DNA of 64,000 nucleotides from Burkholderia sp. WAC0059 (GCF_002870125.1 NZ_PNEO01000003.1:186001-250000); one strand, 5' to 3'. Positions 47,129 to 56,213 are shown, numbered from the stretch's first letter. Numbers and translations: made by a program. Notes: a model not told the origin generated them from the sequence alone.

Positions 47129-48478
47129 TCAGGCGCCTTTGGCGGGCGGAAATTCGATCGTCACTTCGAGCCCCGGGCCCGGCGAGCGGTTGCGCAGCCT
47201 CAGCGCGCCGCGATAGCGACCGACGAGCCGCTGGACGATCGCCATGCCGAGCCCGGTTCCGTTGGCCTGCGTGCGGGCCGTGTCGACGCGGTAGAACGGA
47301 CGCGTGACGAGCGCGAGCTGGTCTTCCGGAATGCCCGGCCCCTCGTCGCTGACCGACAGCTCGATGCGCGAATGGGCCACGCGCGTTTCCAGCACGATGT
47401 GCGGAATGCCGTCCGTCTGGCTCGCGCCGTATTTGCGGGCATTCTCGATCAGGTTGCCGACGACGCGGCGCATGTCGGTGTCGTCCGCCTCGATGACGGC
47501 CGAGGGCGCGAGCCGCGTGACGAGCCGCATGCCGTCCTCGACGGCCATGCGGGCCGCGAGCTCGCTTGCGATCACCGAGAGATCGACGCGCTCGAGCATG
47601 CGCTGCACCGGCCGGGCGTAGTCGAGGAAGCGCCCGATGATCATGTCCATCTGCTCGATGTCGTCGATCATCGCTTCTTTCGTCGTCTGCTCGGACGGGC
47701 TCATCTCCGTTTCGAGGCGCAGCCGCGCGAGCGGCGTGCGTAAATCGTGCGAGATGCCCGCGAGCATCAGCGCGCGGTCCGCTTCGAGCTGCTCGAGGTC
47801 GCGGACCATCTGGTTGAAGCTGCGATTGGTTTCGGCGGCCACGCCCATGCCCTGATCGGGCAGCGGCTCGGGGAACTGCCCGGAGCCGACCCGCCGCGCG
47901 GCCAGCGCGAGCCGCGCGAACGGCCGGTTCACGAGGCTCGTGATGAACGCCGCGCCGAACAGCGAGAGCGCGAGCGCGAACACGCCCCATCCGACCCATT
48001 GCAGGCCCGTGACGTTGTCGAGCTGGTCGCGATCGAGCGCGACCCAGTAATCGTCGTCGTCGATCTTGAAGCTGATCCACACGCCCGGAATGCCGTTGAC
48101 CGACTGCGCGATCACCGTGTCGTCGCCGAGCCGGCCGCGCACGTCGTGCTCGATGAGCTGGTTCAGCGATTCGTCGGGCTGGGGCTTGTACGTGTCGGCG
48201 TTCTCGCGCGGATAGACGCGCACGCCCTCGTTGCTCTCGAGATCCTGCAGCAAGGCGCGCCGCAGGTCGGGATCGGAATAGAGGAGCGCCGTGCGCGTGA
48301 GCTTGACGATGGCGACGAGCTGCAGCGCGACGCGCTGCGCGCGCGGTTCGCGCTCGATCACCTGGAAGCTCTGGAACCATGCGGCGAGACTGACGGCGAT
48401 CAGCAGCGCGATCAGCAAAAACGTGCGCCAGAACAGGTCGCCAAAGGCAAACGTCAGGAGACGCCGGTCAAGCCGCAT
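47129..48478 (-). CDS. envZ: Osmosensor histidine kinase EnvZ
   Basis: An inner-membrane sensor kinase/phosphatase paired with OmpR. The 449-residue product has TM1 (about 16-38, FWRTFLLIALLIAVSLAAW), a periplasmic domain (about 39-160), TM2 (about 162-184) and HAMP (NRPFARLALAARRVGSGQ). HisKA follows with H244 (LAGISHDLRTPLARLRLETE). The HATPase has N-box (NLIENARKYG), G1 (VSDEGPGIPED) and G2 (GTGLGMAIVQRLV). It follows ompR by 44 bases on the same strand. Confidence 0.94.
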   Translation of the reverse strand: MRLDRRLLTFAFGDLFWRTFLLIALLIAVSLAAWFQSFQVIEREPRAQRVALQLVAIVKLTRTALLYSDPDLRRALLQDLESNEGVRVYPRENADTYKPQPDESLNQLIEHDVRGRLGDDTVIAQSVNGIPGVWISFKIDDDDYWVALDRDQLDNVTGLQWVGWGVFALALSLFGAAFITSLVNRPFARLALAARRVGSGQFPEPLPDQGMGVAAETNRSFNQMVRDLEQLEADRALMLAGISHDLRTPLARLRLETEMSPSEQTTKEAMIDDIEQMDMIIGRFLDYARPVQRMLERVDLSVIASELAARMAVEDGMRLVTRLAPSAVIEADDTDMRRVVGNLIENARKYGASQTDGIPHIVLETRVAHSRIELSVSDEGPGIPEDQLALVTRPFYRVDTARTQANGTGLGMAIVQRLVGRYRGALRLRNRSPGPGLEVTIEFPPAKGA

Positions 48479-48522
48479 GGCCCCATCCTGTCAGAAGCCG
48501 CAGGACGCGCGGACCCCGCCCG

Positions 48523-49248
48523 TCAGGCCGCGCCATCGGGGATGAAGACGTAGCCGAGACCCCAGACTGTCTGGATGAAACGGGGGCTGCCCGGATCGGG
48601 CTCGATCAGTTTGCGCAGACGGGAAATCTGCACGTCGAGGCTGCGGTCGAACACCTCGTATTCGCGTCCGCGCGCGAGCTCCATGAGCTTTTCGCGCGAA
48701 AGCGGCTGGCGAGGATGGCGGGCGAACACCTTGAGCACGGAGAATTCGCCGGTCGTCAGCGGGATTTCCTGGCCGGCCTTGGTCAGGGTGCGGGTAGCGA
48801 GGTTCAGCGAGAACTCGCCGAATTCGAACAGTTCGGTCGTTTCCGAGGGCGCGCCGGGCAGCTCGGCGGGCGCCTGGCGGCGCAGCACGGCGTGGATGCG
48901 CGCGACCAGCTCGCGCGGATTGAACGGCTTGGGCAGATAGTCGTCGGCGCCCATCTCGAGGCCCACGATGCGATCCACGTCCTCGCCCTTGGCCGTGAGC
49001 ATGATGATCGGCGTACGGTCGTTGCTGCCGCGCAGACGCCGGCAGATCGACAGGCCGTCCTCGCCCGGCAGCATGAGGTCGAGCACGAGCAGGTCGAAGC
49101 GCTCGCGCACCCACAGCTTGTTCATTGCGGGCGCGTTTTCGGCGACGTATACGTTGAAGCCCTGTTCGCCGAGATAGCGTCGCAGCAGATCGCGCAAACG
49201 CGGGTCGTCGTCGACGACGAGGATTTTCGAGGGGTTCTTGGTTTCCAT
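48523..49248 (-). CDS. ompR: DNA-binding response regulator OmpR
   Basis: An OmpR/PhoB-type response regulator of 241 residues. Receiver: acidic pocket DDD 13-15, phosphoacceptor D57 (LLVLDLMLPGEDG), Thr in MLTAKG and Lys in DYLPKPF. The C-terminal winged helix contains LTTGEFSVLKVFARHP and VWGLGYVFIPDG. I prefer the ATG at 49248 (METKNPSKILVV), which matches homologues; an ATG at 49257 (MPGMETK) is three codons upstream. A good promoter lies just upstream. Confidence 0.95.
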   Translation of the reverse strand: METKNPSKILVVDDDPRLRDLLRRYLGEQGFNVYVAENAPAMNKLWVRERFDLLVLDLMLPGEDGLSICRRLRGSNDRTPIIMLTAKGEDVDRIVGLEMGADDYLPKPFNPRELVARIHAVLRRQAPAELPGAPSETTELFEFGEFSLNLATRTLTKAGQEIPLTTGEFSVLKVFARHPRQPLSREKLMELARGREYEVFDRSLDVQISRLRKLIEPDPGSPRFIQTVWGLGYVFIPDGAA

Positions 49249-49266
49249 GCCTGGCATCTTAGCGCG

Positions 49267-49294
49267 ATTAGAAAACGGTGCGAGATGGCGTCAA
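49267..49294 (-). promoter_or_regulatory. Candidate sigma-70 promoter of ompR-envZ
   Basis: Reading minus: TTGACG (49294-49289), 16 bases, TCTAAT (49272-49267). The transcript would start near 49260, about a dozen bases before the preferred ompR ATG. Confidence 0.55.
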
Positions 49295-49484
49295 ATGACG
49301 AGTAACAGTCCGTTACAAAATTTACCCGCCCTCCGGCGTTGCGTAAAGCACCCGGGACTAGACTCCTTTACGGAATGCGGCTGTTCGGTGGATACTTCAC
49401 CCGACTTAAACTCTTGCGCCCACTTCGCGTCGGGGCCGCACACGCATTCGAGGTAGCCGTTTGCCGCGTTACGAAGGGAACAAG
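49295..49484. other. Divergent intergenic region of ompR and the small exported gene
   Basis: About 190 bases. Two TACxxAATTTA-like A/T-rich patches lie near 49310-49325 and 49395-49415. GAAGGGA before 49485 is the ribosome-binding site of the next gene. No ORF is supported. Confidence 0.35.
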
Positions 49485-49817
49485 ATGAAGGGAGGGGTCA
49501 AGCCGACCGTGCGCCTCATCATGATCGGGTTGGCCACCGCCGGCACTGTCATGATTGCACTCGAGTCGGCCCCCGCCCGCGCATTGCCCTCCGCCGACAG
49601 GTTCCATTCCTCCCGCGCCGCCGCGCGCGCCATGCGCATGCGGCCTTTCCATCTTCCCTTCGACGATACGGGCCATCCCGCCTCCGATCTGAACATGCGT
49701 CCCGCCATTCCCCCCGACCTCGACGAACGCCGGCGTGACGGGCACATGACGCCCGAAGAGCGCCACTTGCTGCGTCAACACATTGAAGACGCGGTGCGTG
49801 AACTTTACAAGCGCTAG
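49485..49817 (+). CDS. Small exported protein, unknown
   Basis: A 110-residue protein with an N-terminal hydrophobic signal (LIMIGLATAGTVMIALESAPARA, cut likely after ARA). The mature part is polar with many Arg and His. It ends in a helical segment HMTPEERHLLRQHIEDAVRELY that resembles the C terminus of small periplasmic proteins often found beside DUF1800/DUF1501 genes (from memory, not verified). AAGGGA six bases before the ATG at 49485 supports this start over the ATG at 49461. The DUF1501 gene follows after 66 bases. Confidence 0.72.
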   Translation: MKGGVKPTVRLIMIGLATAGTVMIALESAPARALPSADRFHSSRAAARAMRMRPFHLPFDDTGHPASDLNMRPAIPPDLDERRRDGHMTPEERHLLRQHIEDAVRELYKR

Positions 49818-49883
49818 CGAGGCGCGGCGAGGGCGAAGCGGATGCGCCCCGCTCTGCAAGCTATAAAAGGAAGCAGTCACAAA

Positions 49884-50969
49884 ATGATGAAGCGACGCGA
49901 CTTTCTTGCCGCCATGCTGGCGGCAGGCGTGTCGCCGTGGTTGCCCGGGTCTGCGACGGCACAGACCGTCGCCGGGGGGCGCCCGGCACAGTCTTCCATT
50001 CGCGACGACAACCTGCTGATCCTCGTCGAGCTGAACGGCGGAAACGACGGCCTGAATACGGTCGTGCCGTTCGCCGATCCGCTTTACCGGATATTTCGCC
50101 CGAATATCGGATTGCCGCGCGAGCAACTGCTCCCAATCGATGCCCGCACGGCGCTGCATTCCGCACTCGCGCCGATGCTGCCGCTCTGGCAGGCCGGGCA
50201 GTTGGCGATCGTGCAGGGCGTCGGCTATGCGCAGCCGAATCTGTCGCACTACCGTTCGCGCGAAATCTGGGAAACCGCTTCGCCTGCCGACACGTATCTG
50301 CGCGAAGGCTGGCTCGCGCGCGCCTTCGCGGTCGAGCCGTCGCTCCGGGGCTTCGTGGCCGGCTCGGCCGAAATGGGGCCGTTCGACGGCAGCGGCAATC
50401 GCGTGACGGCATCGGCCTCGACGGCCCCGGGCGCAAACGTTACGTCTCCGGTTCCGCTGGAGATGCCGGTTCCCGACGGTCCGTTCGGCGCATCCGTCGA
50501 GGCCGCGATGCGCCTGCTCGCAGCGAACGGTCCGGCGCCGGGCGTCTCGGCAATCCGGCTGACGCTCGACGGGTTCGATACGCATGAAAATCAGCCCGAG
50601 CGGCACGCGGCGCTGCTGGCACAACTGGCGCAGGGATTCTCCGCCATGCGCGACGCGCTCGTCGGGATGGGGCGCTGGGCTCGCACCGTCGTGATGACTT
50701 ATGCCGAATTCGGGCGGAGCGTGCGGGAAAATACCGGAAACGGGACCGACCACGGCACCGTCGCGCCGTGTTTCGTGGCGGGCGGGCGCGTATTGGGCGG
50801 GCTGTACGGCACGGCTCCCCAACTGGCCCAGCTCGACAGCGGCGGCCAGCTTCCGGTCGGCGTCGATTTCAGACGGCTTTATGCCACCGTCCTCGGCCCC
50901 TGGTGGGGGCTCGACGCGCAAACGGTCCTGCATCAGCATTTCGAGCCGCTGCCGCTGCTGCGCACGTGA
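49884..50969 (+). CDS. DUF1501 domain protein, TAT-type signal
   Basis: A 361-residue secreted protein of the DUF1501 family (alkaline-phosphatase-like fold). The start gives MMKRRDFLAAMLAAGVSP, a twin-arginine-type signal. Family segments are ILVELNGGNDGLNTVVPFADP, LSHYRSREIWETA, GFDTHENQPERHAALL and VMTYAEFGRSVRENTGNGTDHG, the last with likely metal ligands. AAGGAAG upstream is the ribosome-binding site; an ATG at 49842 is less likely. DUF1501 genes are generally paired with a DUF1800 gene; none is present next to it here. The role of the family is not well known to me. Confidence 0.88.
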   Translation: MMKRRDFLAAMLAAGVSPWLPGSATAQTVAGGRPAQSSIRDDNLLILVELNGGNDGLNTVVPFADPLYRIFRPNIGLPREQLLPIDARTALHSALAPMLPLWQAGQLAIVQGVGYAQPNLSHYRSREIWETASPADTYLREGWLARAFAVEPSLRGFVAGSAEMGPFDGSGNRVTASASTAPGANVTSPVPLEMPVPDGPFGASVEAAMRLLAANGPAPGVSAIRLTLDGFDTHENQPERHAALLAQLAQGFSAMRDALVGMGRWARTVVMTYAEFGRSVRENTGNGTDHGTVAPCFVAGGRVLGGLYGTAPQLAQLDSGGQLPVGVDFRRLYATVLGPWWGLDAQTVLHQHFEPLPLLRT

Positions 50970-51075
50970 CGGCATCATGCCCGCGAATGTGCGGCAGGCC
51001 GCGTTGTCTCCCGGCAGGGATGTGGCAACAATCACGCAAGGAGAGGCGCACGCCAATCACCGGATCGGGACCACC

Positions 51076-51528
51076 ATGAAGTCTGCCGGCAGCACCGGGT
51101 TCGAACGCTTGCTAACTTGTCGACTGCACGTGCTGAACAAACTGTCCGAGCGCGGCAGCGCGCTTCGGTATCGGGCGAAACTGGGCGTGACGCTATCCGA
51201 GGCGCGCGTGATCGCGGCGGTCGGTTCGTTCGGTCCGCTTTCGGTGATCGAGCTGGCGCGCCACGCGAATCTCGACAAAAGTCAGGCGAGCCGCGCGGCC
51301 GAGGCGGCGATGCAGCGCGGGCTCATTCGACGCGAGGCGAGCGACGACGACGGCCGCATCGTGTTGCTGTCGCTGGCGCCGTCGGGGCGGGCGCTCTACC
51401 GCAGGATCGTGCCGATCGCCTGTAACTGGGATGTCGAGCTGTTCGCCTGTCTCGACGGGGCGGAGCGTGCCGTGTTGTTGCGCATGCTGGACCGGGTCAT
51501 CGCATCAGCGAAGACCGGCGGGATCTGA
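51076..51528 (+). CDS. MarR-family transcriptional regulator
   Basis: A 150-residue winged-helix regulator. The helix-turn-helix spans about 45-90: TLSEARVIAAVGSFGPLSVI, ELARHANLDKSQASRAAEAA, followed by the wing RREASDDDGRIVLLSLAPSG with the DxR wing motif typical of MarR. The C-terminal helix contributes to dimerisation. Target and ligand are unknown; the upstream DUF1501 gene is on the same strand, 106 bases away. The start was chosen at 51076 (MKSAGSTGFERLLT); earlier in-frame starts read through the DUF1501 gene. Confidence 0.87.
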   Translation: MKSAGSTGFERLLTCRLHVLNKLSERGSALRYRAKLGVTLSEARVIAAVGSFGPLSVIELARHANLDKSQASRAAEAAMQRGLIRREASDDDGRIVLLSLAPSGRALYRRIVPIACNWDVELFACLDGAERAVLLRMLDRVIASAKTGGI

Positions 51529-51834
51529 ATCAGGCAAGGCGGATTCGCACGACGGTTTTCCGCCGGCCTTACCTCGTGCCTGAATCGTCGCTCCGAAAAT
51601 TCAATTGATTCGGCATCCATATAATTGTGCGGATGAAGATCGGCACCCCGTCCGTCGGATGATGCCGGCGAAGCATCATGAAAAACGGGTGAAGGACGTA
51701 CCGCCGCTTCGATATCGAAGCGCGGCCGAAACGGTTTGAATCGTCGTCTTATATCCGGTCGCCCGGTTTCGCGGCGTGCCCGCCGGGCGCGTATCCCGTA
51801 GCTGCCGGGCAATAACGATACCCATGCGCCTGGT
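51529..51834. other. Intergenic region, MarR gene to tRNA-Leu
   Basis: About 300 bases of reduced GC. A TATAAT hexamer at about 51620-51625 on the plus strand has no good -35 partner. No ORF is supported. No clear terminator for the minus-strand tRNA is seen. Confidence 0.35.
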
Positions 51835-51921
51835 TGGTGCGAGGAGCGGGACTCGAACCCGCACACCATTGCTGGCGTCAGGACCTAAACCTGGTGCGTC
51901 TACCAATTTCGCCATCCTCGC
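51835..51921 (-). tRNA. tRNA-Leu (anticodon UAG)
   Basis: An 87-nt class II tRNA with encoded CCA. The acceptor arms GCGAGGA and TCCTCGC pair. The D arm contains AAATTGGTAGACGC, the anticodon loop TTTAGGT gives anticodon TAG, which reads CUA. The long variable arm and the T arm GCGGGTTCGAGTCCCGC are typical of leucine tRNAs. Confidence 0.95.
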
Positions 51922-52216
51922 CGTCGGGTCGGAGCGCCGGGCGCGCGGCCATGAACGTCCGCACGCAACCCACCCGAAATCCGGCTCGCAACCGGGCTTT
52001 TTCATTCTGGATTGGCACCCCGGCCGCGTGAGCGCGAGATTCTAACCGATTGCCCTGTGCTTGTCTGCATTCGGTCAATATGACCCGATGATAGAATCGA
52101 AAGTCGGATGTCGTGCAGGTCTCCGCCCGGGAACGCCGACGATTCGATGAATACCCCCAGTGAGTACCGCCAGGTCGGATCGTATCCGCACCTTCCTTTT
52201 CCCCTGCATTGATCTC
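51922..52216. other. Divergent intergenic region, tRNA-Leu and synthase gene
   Basis: About 295 bases. Reading minus, TAGAAT at 52044-52039 is a possible -10 for the tRNA, about 110 bases from its 5' end. On the plus strand another TAGAAT lies near 52093-52098 and could serve the synthase gene. No -35 box is convincing for either. Confidence 0.35.
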
Positions 52217-53050
52217 GTGGATTTCGACGACTACTGCCTGCAAAAGGCGGCCCCTCCCGGTTCATCGACCTACTACGCGCTTCGTCAGGCGCCGGCCGCG
52301 CGCCAGCCGTTGATCGCCGCGCTGTTCGCCCTGCGCTGCGAGTTCGAGGAAACGGCGCGAGAGCCTCGCGATCCGACGGTCGGCCGCACGCGGTACGCGT
52401 GGTGGCAAAAGGAACTCGCCGCGCTTGCGGCCGGTACGCCGTCGCATCCGGTGACGCGCGCGCTGGCGGCCCACCTCGGGGACGTGAACGCCGAATATCC
52501 GGTGCTGGAAGCGCTGCTCGCGGGATTCGGGATGGACCTCGAGCAGGCGCGCTACCTCGACTTTCCCAACTTGCAGCGCTACATGGGCGGCGTGGGCGGC
52601 GCGTTCGCGTCGCTGCTCGCGCGCGTGACGGCCCGCGAGCCGGCCGATGCCGCGCGATGGGCCGTGCCGCTCGGCAACGCGCTGATGCTCGCGCAACTCG
52701 TGCAGGAGGTCGGCAACGACGCGCGGCACGGCCGCATCTACATTCCGATCGACGAGTTGCAGCGCTATAACGTGACGGCGGCCGACCTGATCAATCGCCG
52801 CTATGGCGACGAGTTCACGGCGTTGATGACGTTTCAGACCGTCCGCTCGCGCGAGGCCGTGCACGCGGCGCTCGACGCGATGCCGGCCGCCGAACGCCGG
52901 ACGCAGCGCACGCTGCGCGCGCAGGCCGCGCTCTCGCTCGCGCAGCTCGACGAAATCGAGCGCGAGGGGTTTCGGGTCCTGCACCAGCAGATCGCGCTCA
53001 CGCCGATTCGCAAGCTCTGGATCGCCTGGCGCGCGGCGCGGCGCGCCTGA
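52217..53050 (+). CDS. Squalene/phytoene synthase family protein
   Basis: A head-to-head prenyl synthase family member of 277 residues, of the type annotated presqualene diphosphate synthase (HpnD) or phytoene synthase in Burkholderia. Visible features: DDYCLQKAAPPGSSTYYALR, FALRCEFEETAREPRDPTVG (first acidic region, weak compared with DxxxD), RYAWWQKEL, and LMLAQLVQEVGNDARHGRIY, where the second acidic motif (D...D) contains NDARHGR. I chose GTG at 52217 (VDFDDYCLQKAAP) because homologues begin there; a GTG at 52160 adds 19 residues. No hopanoid genes adjoin it, so whether it is active in hopanoid synthesis is open. Confidence 0.85.
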   Translation: MDFDDYCLQKAAPPGSSTYYALRQAPAARQPLIAALFALRCEFEETAREPRDPTVGRTRYAWWQKELAALAAGTPSHPVTRALAAHLGDVNAEYPVLEALLAGFGMDLEQARYLDFPNLQRYMGGVGGAFASLLARVTAREPADAARWAVPLGNALMLAQLVQEVGNDARHGRIYIPIDELQRYNVTAADLINRRYGDEFTALMTFQTVRSREAVHAALDAMPAAERRTQRTLRAQAALSLAQLDEIEREGFRVLHQQIALTPIRKLWIAWRAARRA

Positions 53051-53056
53051 CGGCGT

Positions 53057-54214
53057 TCAGCGCGTCGGGCGAACCGAGCCGTATTTCAGTCGGGTCAATT
53101 GTTCGGCCGCGTCCGAGAGCAGCGCGGCCGCGTCGCGGATCGCGGTTTCGAGCGTGATGGGTCCCGGGGCCGGCGAGAAGCAGCCGTCGAAATACGCGGA
53201 GAGCGGCGACAGGGCGGCGGGATCGATCGCGCCCGAGAGCAGCGTCGTGCTCACGCCCGCGACGGCGGCGTGGCGGCAGGCGATGAACGGGGCCTTGCCG
53301 TGCAGCGTCTGCGCGTCCGAGCGGCCTTCGCCCGTAATCAGCCAGTTCGCGCCCTGCAGGGCGGCGTCGAGCCCGATCTGGCGGGACACGACTTCCGCGC
53401 CCGGTTCGAAGCTCGCGCCGAGCATCCGCAACGCGAAGCCGAGACCGCCTGCCGCGCCGGCGCCCGGCTCGTGGCGCACCGAGAGGCCGAGCGCGGCTTC
53501 GAGCAGATCGGCGAAGCGTCCGAGCACGGCGTCGATGGGCGCGATCTGCTCCGGCGTCACGCCTTTTTGCGGGCCGAATATGGCCGTCGCGCCGTGCTCG
53601 CCGGTTAGCGGATTGTCGACGTCGGACATGCCGACGAACGACGCCTGCGAAAGCCGCGGGTCGAGCTCCGACACGTCGATGCGCGCCACGCAGGCGAGCG
53701 CCTCGGGCGTGGGGGCGAGTGGCCGGCCGGCGGCGTCGAAGAGCTTCATGCCGAGGCCGGCCAGCAGGCCGGCGCCGCCGTCGTTCGTGCTGCTGCCGCC
53801 GAGCGCGACGAAAAATTTGCGCACGCCTTCGTCGAGCAGTGCGCGGATCGCTTCTCCGAGGCCGCGCGTGCTGCGCGCCGACACCGGCACGCCCATGCCG
53901 ACGGGATCGGTGATGCCGACGATCTGGGCCGATTCGATCATCGCGTGGCCGTTGCCGAGCAGACCGACGGCCGCGGTATGCGCGATGCCCGCCGCGCCTT
54001 CCACCGTCAGCGTGCGGCGCGTGCCGCCGCCGGAGAGCATCGCGTCGAGCGTGCCCTCGCCGCCGTCGGCCATCGGACAGATCCGGATGGTGGCGTCGGG
54101 CCGGGCGCGGCGGATTCCGGAAGCGATCGCGGCGGCGACGTCCTCCGCGCTGAGCGACCCCTTGAACGAGTCCGGCGCGATGACGACGATGGGGGACGGG
54201 GGCAGGCTGGACAT
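53057..54214 (-). CDS. Glycerate 2-kinase, GlxK type
   Basis: Phosphorylates D-glycerate to 2-phosphoglycerate in glyoxylate and glucarate catabolism. The 385-residue product shows the GlxK/GarK family motifs: IAPDSFKGSLSAEDVA, CPMADGGEGTLDAM, GLGEAIRALLDEG, VALGGSSTNDGGAGLLAGLG, and LITGEGRSDAQTLHGKAP. It is transcribed against the synthase gene, six bases between stops. It could dispose of glycerate from photorespiration-like or sugar-acid pathways; no other gene of such a pathway lies beside it. Confidence 0.93.
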   Translation of the reverse strand: MSSLPPSPIVVIAPDSFKGSLSAEDVAAAIASGIRRARPDATIRICPMADGGEGTLDAMLSGGGTRRTLTVEGAAGIAHTAAVGLLGNGHAMIESAQIVGITDPVGMGVPVSARSTRGLGEAIRALLDEGVRKFFVALGGSSTNDGGAGLLAGLGMKLFDAAGRPLAPTPEALACVARIDVSELDPRLSQASFVGMSDVDNPLTGEHGATAIFGPQKGVTPEQIAPIDAVLGRFADLLEAALGLSVRHEPGAGAAGGLGFALRMLGASFEPGAEVVSRQIGLDAALQGANWLITGEGRSDAQTLHGKAPFIACRHAAVAGVSTTLLSGAIDPAALSPLSAYFDGCFSPAPGPITLETAIRDAAALLSDAAEQLTRLKYGSVRPTR

Positions 54215-54237
54215 GGAGTCTCGGGTCTCCGGATAAA

Positions 54238-54257
54238 GATCGTATGGGATCGTATGG
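54238..54257. repeat. Exact 10-bp tandem duplication
   Basis: GATCGTATGG occurs twice head to tail at 54238-54247 and 54248-54257, 24 bases upstream of the glycerate-kinase start codon. It may be an operator made of direct repeats or a slippage product. Confidence 0.6.
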
Positions 54258-54451
54258 TTATGGCGGCGGCCTCGCCGGCAACCACCGCAAAGGGCGCGTG
54301 CGGATCGCCGGCTGGCGCGGGCGTTAGCTTAGCAGCAGGCGGCGGTGCGCGCACCCCGCGCCGCTGCGATGGCCGGCCTGCGCGTGGCGAACCTGGGGCC
54401 ACGCGGGCGCGCCGACCGCGCTCGCAACGCGGTAATCCCGGGGCGATCCGC

Positions 54452-54478
54452 TTGGGCGCCGAAATAATTTGCTAAAAT
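54452..54478 (+). promoter_or_regulatory. Candidate promoter of tig
   Basis: TTGGGC (54452-54457), 15 bases, TAAAAT (54473-54478) in the A/T-richest part of this region. It would give a leader of about 230 bases containing the 12-bp tandem repeats. The spacing is short, so confidence is limited. Confidence 0.35.
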
Positions 54479-54540
54479 AGCGGGCTCTTTTTGACGGAAC
54501 CGCGCCGCAGGCGTCCGATCGGGTTGAAATCGGGCCGGGG

Positions 54541-54576
54541 CAAGCCGGGAACCAGGCTGGGAAGCAGGCTGGGAAG
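54541..54576. repeat. Three tandem 12-bp units in the tig leader
   Basis: CAGGCTGGGAAG occurs exactly twice in tandem (54553-54564, 54565-54576), preceded by the diverged unit CAAGCCGGGAAC (54541-54552, 9 of 12 identical). It lies inside the inferred 5' untranslated region of tig. Confidence 0.6.
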
Positions 54577-54713
54577 TGCCGGCCGGCCCCGGGTTCCACG
54601 TCAGCAAGGAGCCGCGCCCCGCAAGCGCAGGACCGGGCGGTCCGCCTCGTTGAAGCAGGGCGGCGCAGCACAGATTACCGATTCGCTCGAATAATTTTAG
54701 GACGATTGAAGCC

Positions 54714-56060
54714 ATGGCTAACGTTGTTGAAAACCTCGGCAAGCTCGAACGCCGCGTGACGATTTCCCTGCCGAAGGATGCCGTGCAGAAAGAAGTGGAT
54801 TCGCGTCTGCGTCAACTCGCGAAGAACGTGCGCATGCCGGGCTTCCGTCCGGGCAAGGTGCCGATGAAAATGGTCCAGCAGCAGTACTCGGGCCAGGTGC
54901 AGGCCGAAGTGCTGAGCGACAGGATCGGCAAGGAGTTCTCCGACATCAGCCGCACGGAGAACCTGCGCGTCGCGGGTCAGCCGAGCTTCAGCCCGAAGGG
55001 CGAGCCGGCCGAAGACGCCTACGCGTTCGACGCGACCTTCGAGGTCTATCCGGAAGTGACGCTCGGCGACGTCGCGAGCGCCGAAATCGAGCGCACGACG
55101 ACGACCATCAGCGACGCCGAAGTCGACCGCACGCTCGACATCCTGCGCAAGCAGCGCGTGGTCTTCCACGTGCGCGGCGAAGCGGGCGAGCAGGGCGACG
55201 GCGGCGCGGACACCTCGGCGCAGAACGGCGACCGCGTGACGCTCGACTTCGTCGGCAAGATCGACGGCGTCGCGTTCCCGGGCGGCAGTGCGGAAGATTT
55301 CGCGTTCGTGCTCGGCGAGGGCCGCATGCTGCCGGAATTCGAAACGGCGTCGCTGGGCCTTACGGCCGGCCAATCGCGCGAGTTCGACCTCAAGTTCCCG
55401 GACGACTATCACGGCAAGGACGTCGCCGGCAAGACCGCGCAGTTCACCGTCACGATCCGCAAGGTCGAGTGGCCGCGCCTGCCGGACATCGACGCCGAGT
55501 TCGCGAAGTCGCTCGGCATCGCCGACGGCGATCTCGTGAAGATGCGCGCCGAGATCAAGGAGAACCTCGAGCGCGAAGCGAAGCGCCGTACCCAGGCCAT
55601 CGTGAAGAACCAGGTGATGGACGCGCTGCTGAAGATCGCCGAGCTCGACGTGCCGAAGGCGCTCATCGAGCAGGACCAGCAGCGTCTCGTCGACATGGCG
55701 CGCCAGGACCTCGCGCAACGCGGCGTGCCCAACGCCAAGGACACGCCGATTCCGGCCGAGATGTTCCAGGAGCAGGCCGAACGCCGCGTGAAGCTGGGCC
55801 TCGTGCTGGCCGAACTCGTCAAGGTGAACGAACTCCAGGCGAAGCCCGAGCAGATTCGTGCCGAGGTGGACGAGTTCGCGCGTAGCTACGAGGACCCGAA
55901 GGAAGTCGTCCGCTGGTATTATTCGAACCAGCAGCGCCTCGCCGAAATGGAAGCCTTCGTCGTCGAATCGAACGTCGTCGACTTCGTGCTCGGCAAGGCG
56001 CGCGTCACGGACAAGGAAGTGAGCTTCGAGGAACTGGCCAGCGCGACCGCGCAGGCCTGA
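54714..56060 (+). CDS. tig: Trigger factor
   Basis: The ribosome-bound chaperone that meets nascent chains. The 448-residue product has the ribosome-binding N-terminal domain ([33 protein letters not shown] holds the family's GFRxGKxP signature, which contacts L23). The FKBP-type prolyl isomerase domain (about 165-255, [21 protein letters not shown]) and a long helical C-terminal domain follow. It starts ATG at 54714 and heads the tig-clpP-clpX-lon block. Confidence 0.97.
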   Translation: MANVVENLGKLERRVTISLPKDAVQKEVDSRLRQLAKNVRMPGFRPGKVPMKMVQQQYSGQVQAEVLSDRIGKEFSDISRTENLRVAGQPSFSPKGEPAEDAYAFDATFEVYPEVTLGDVASAEIERTTTTISDAEVDRTLDILRKQRVVFHVRGEAGEQGDGGADTSAQNGDRVTLDFVGKIDGVAFPGGSAEDFAFVLGEGRMLPEFETASLGLTAGQSREFDLKFPDDYHGKDVAGKTAQFTVTIRKVEWPRLPDIDAEFAKSLGIADGDLVKMRAEIKENLEREAKRRTQAIVKNQVMDALLKIAELDVPKALIEQDQQRLVDMARQDLAQRGVPNAKDTPIPAEMFQEQAERRVKLGLVLAELVKVNELQAKPEQIRAEVDEFARSYEDPKEVVRWYYSNQQRLAEMEAFVVESNVVDFVLGKARVTDKEVSFEELASATAQA

Positions 56061-56071
56061 CGCGTCGCGAT

Positions 56072-56117
56072 AACGGCGTGCGGGCTGTCGAAGCGACGGC
56101 CCGCACGCCGTTTTTTT
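56072..56117 (+). terminator. Intrinsic terminator after tig
   Basis: Stem AACGGCGTGCGGGC (56072-56085) and GCCCGCACGCCGTT, 13-base loop, then a run of seven T ending at 56117. Strong Rho-independent terminator 12 bases after the tig stop. Confidence 0.93.
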
Positions 56118-56213
56118 GTCCACGGCTTTGGCCATGCTGCGCGTGTGGTTGAATTGCACGAGGCTCGCCACCATCCGGTTAAACGAGACATTTTCCTGAC
56201 AAGGATGCTTTGC

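Noticed and set aside
51835-51921. Plus-strand frames crossing the tRNA-Leu gene
   Set aside because: The region folds as a complete minus-strand tRNA; the frames are antisense to it.
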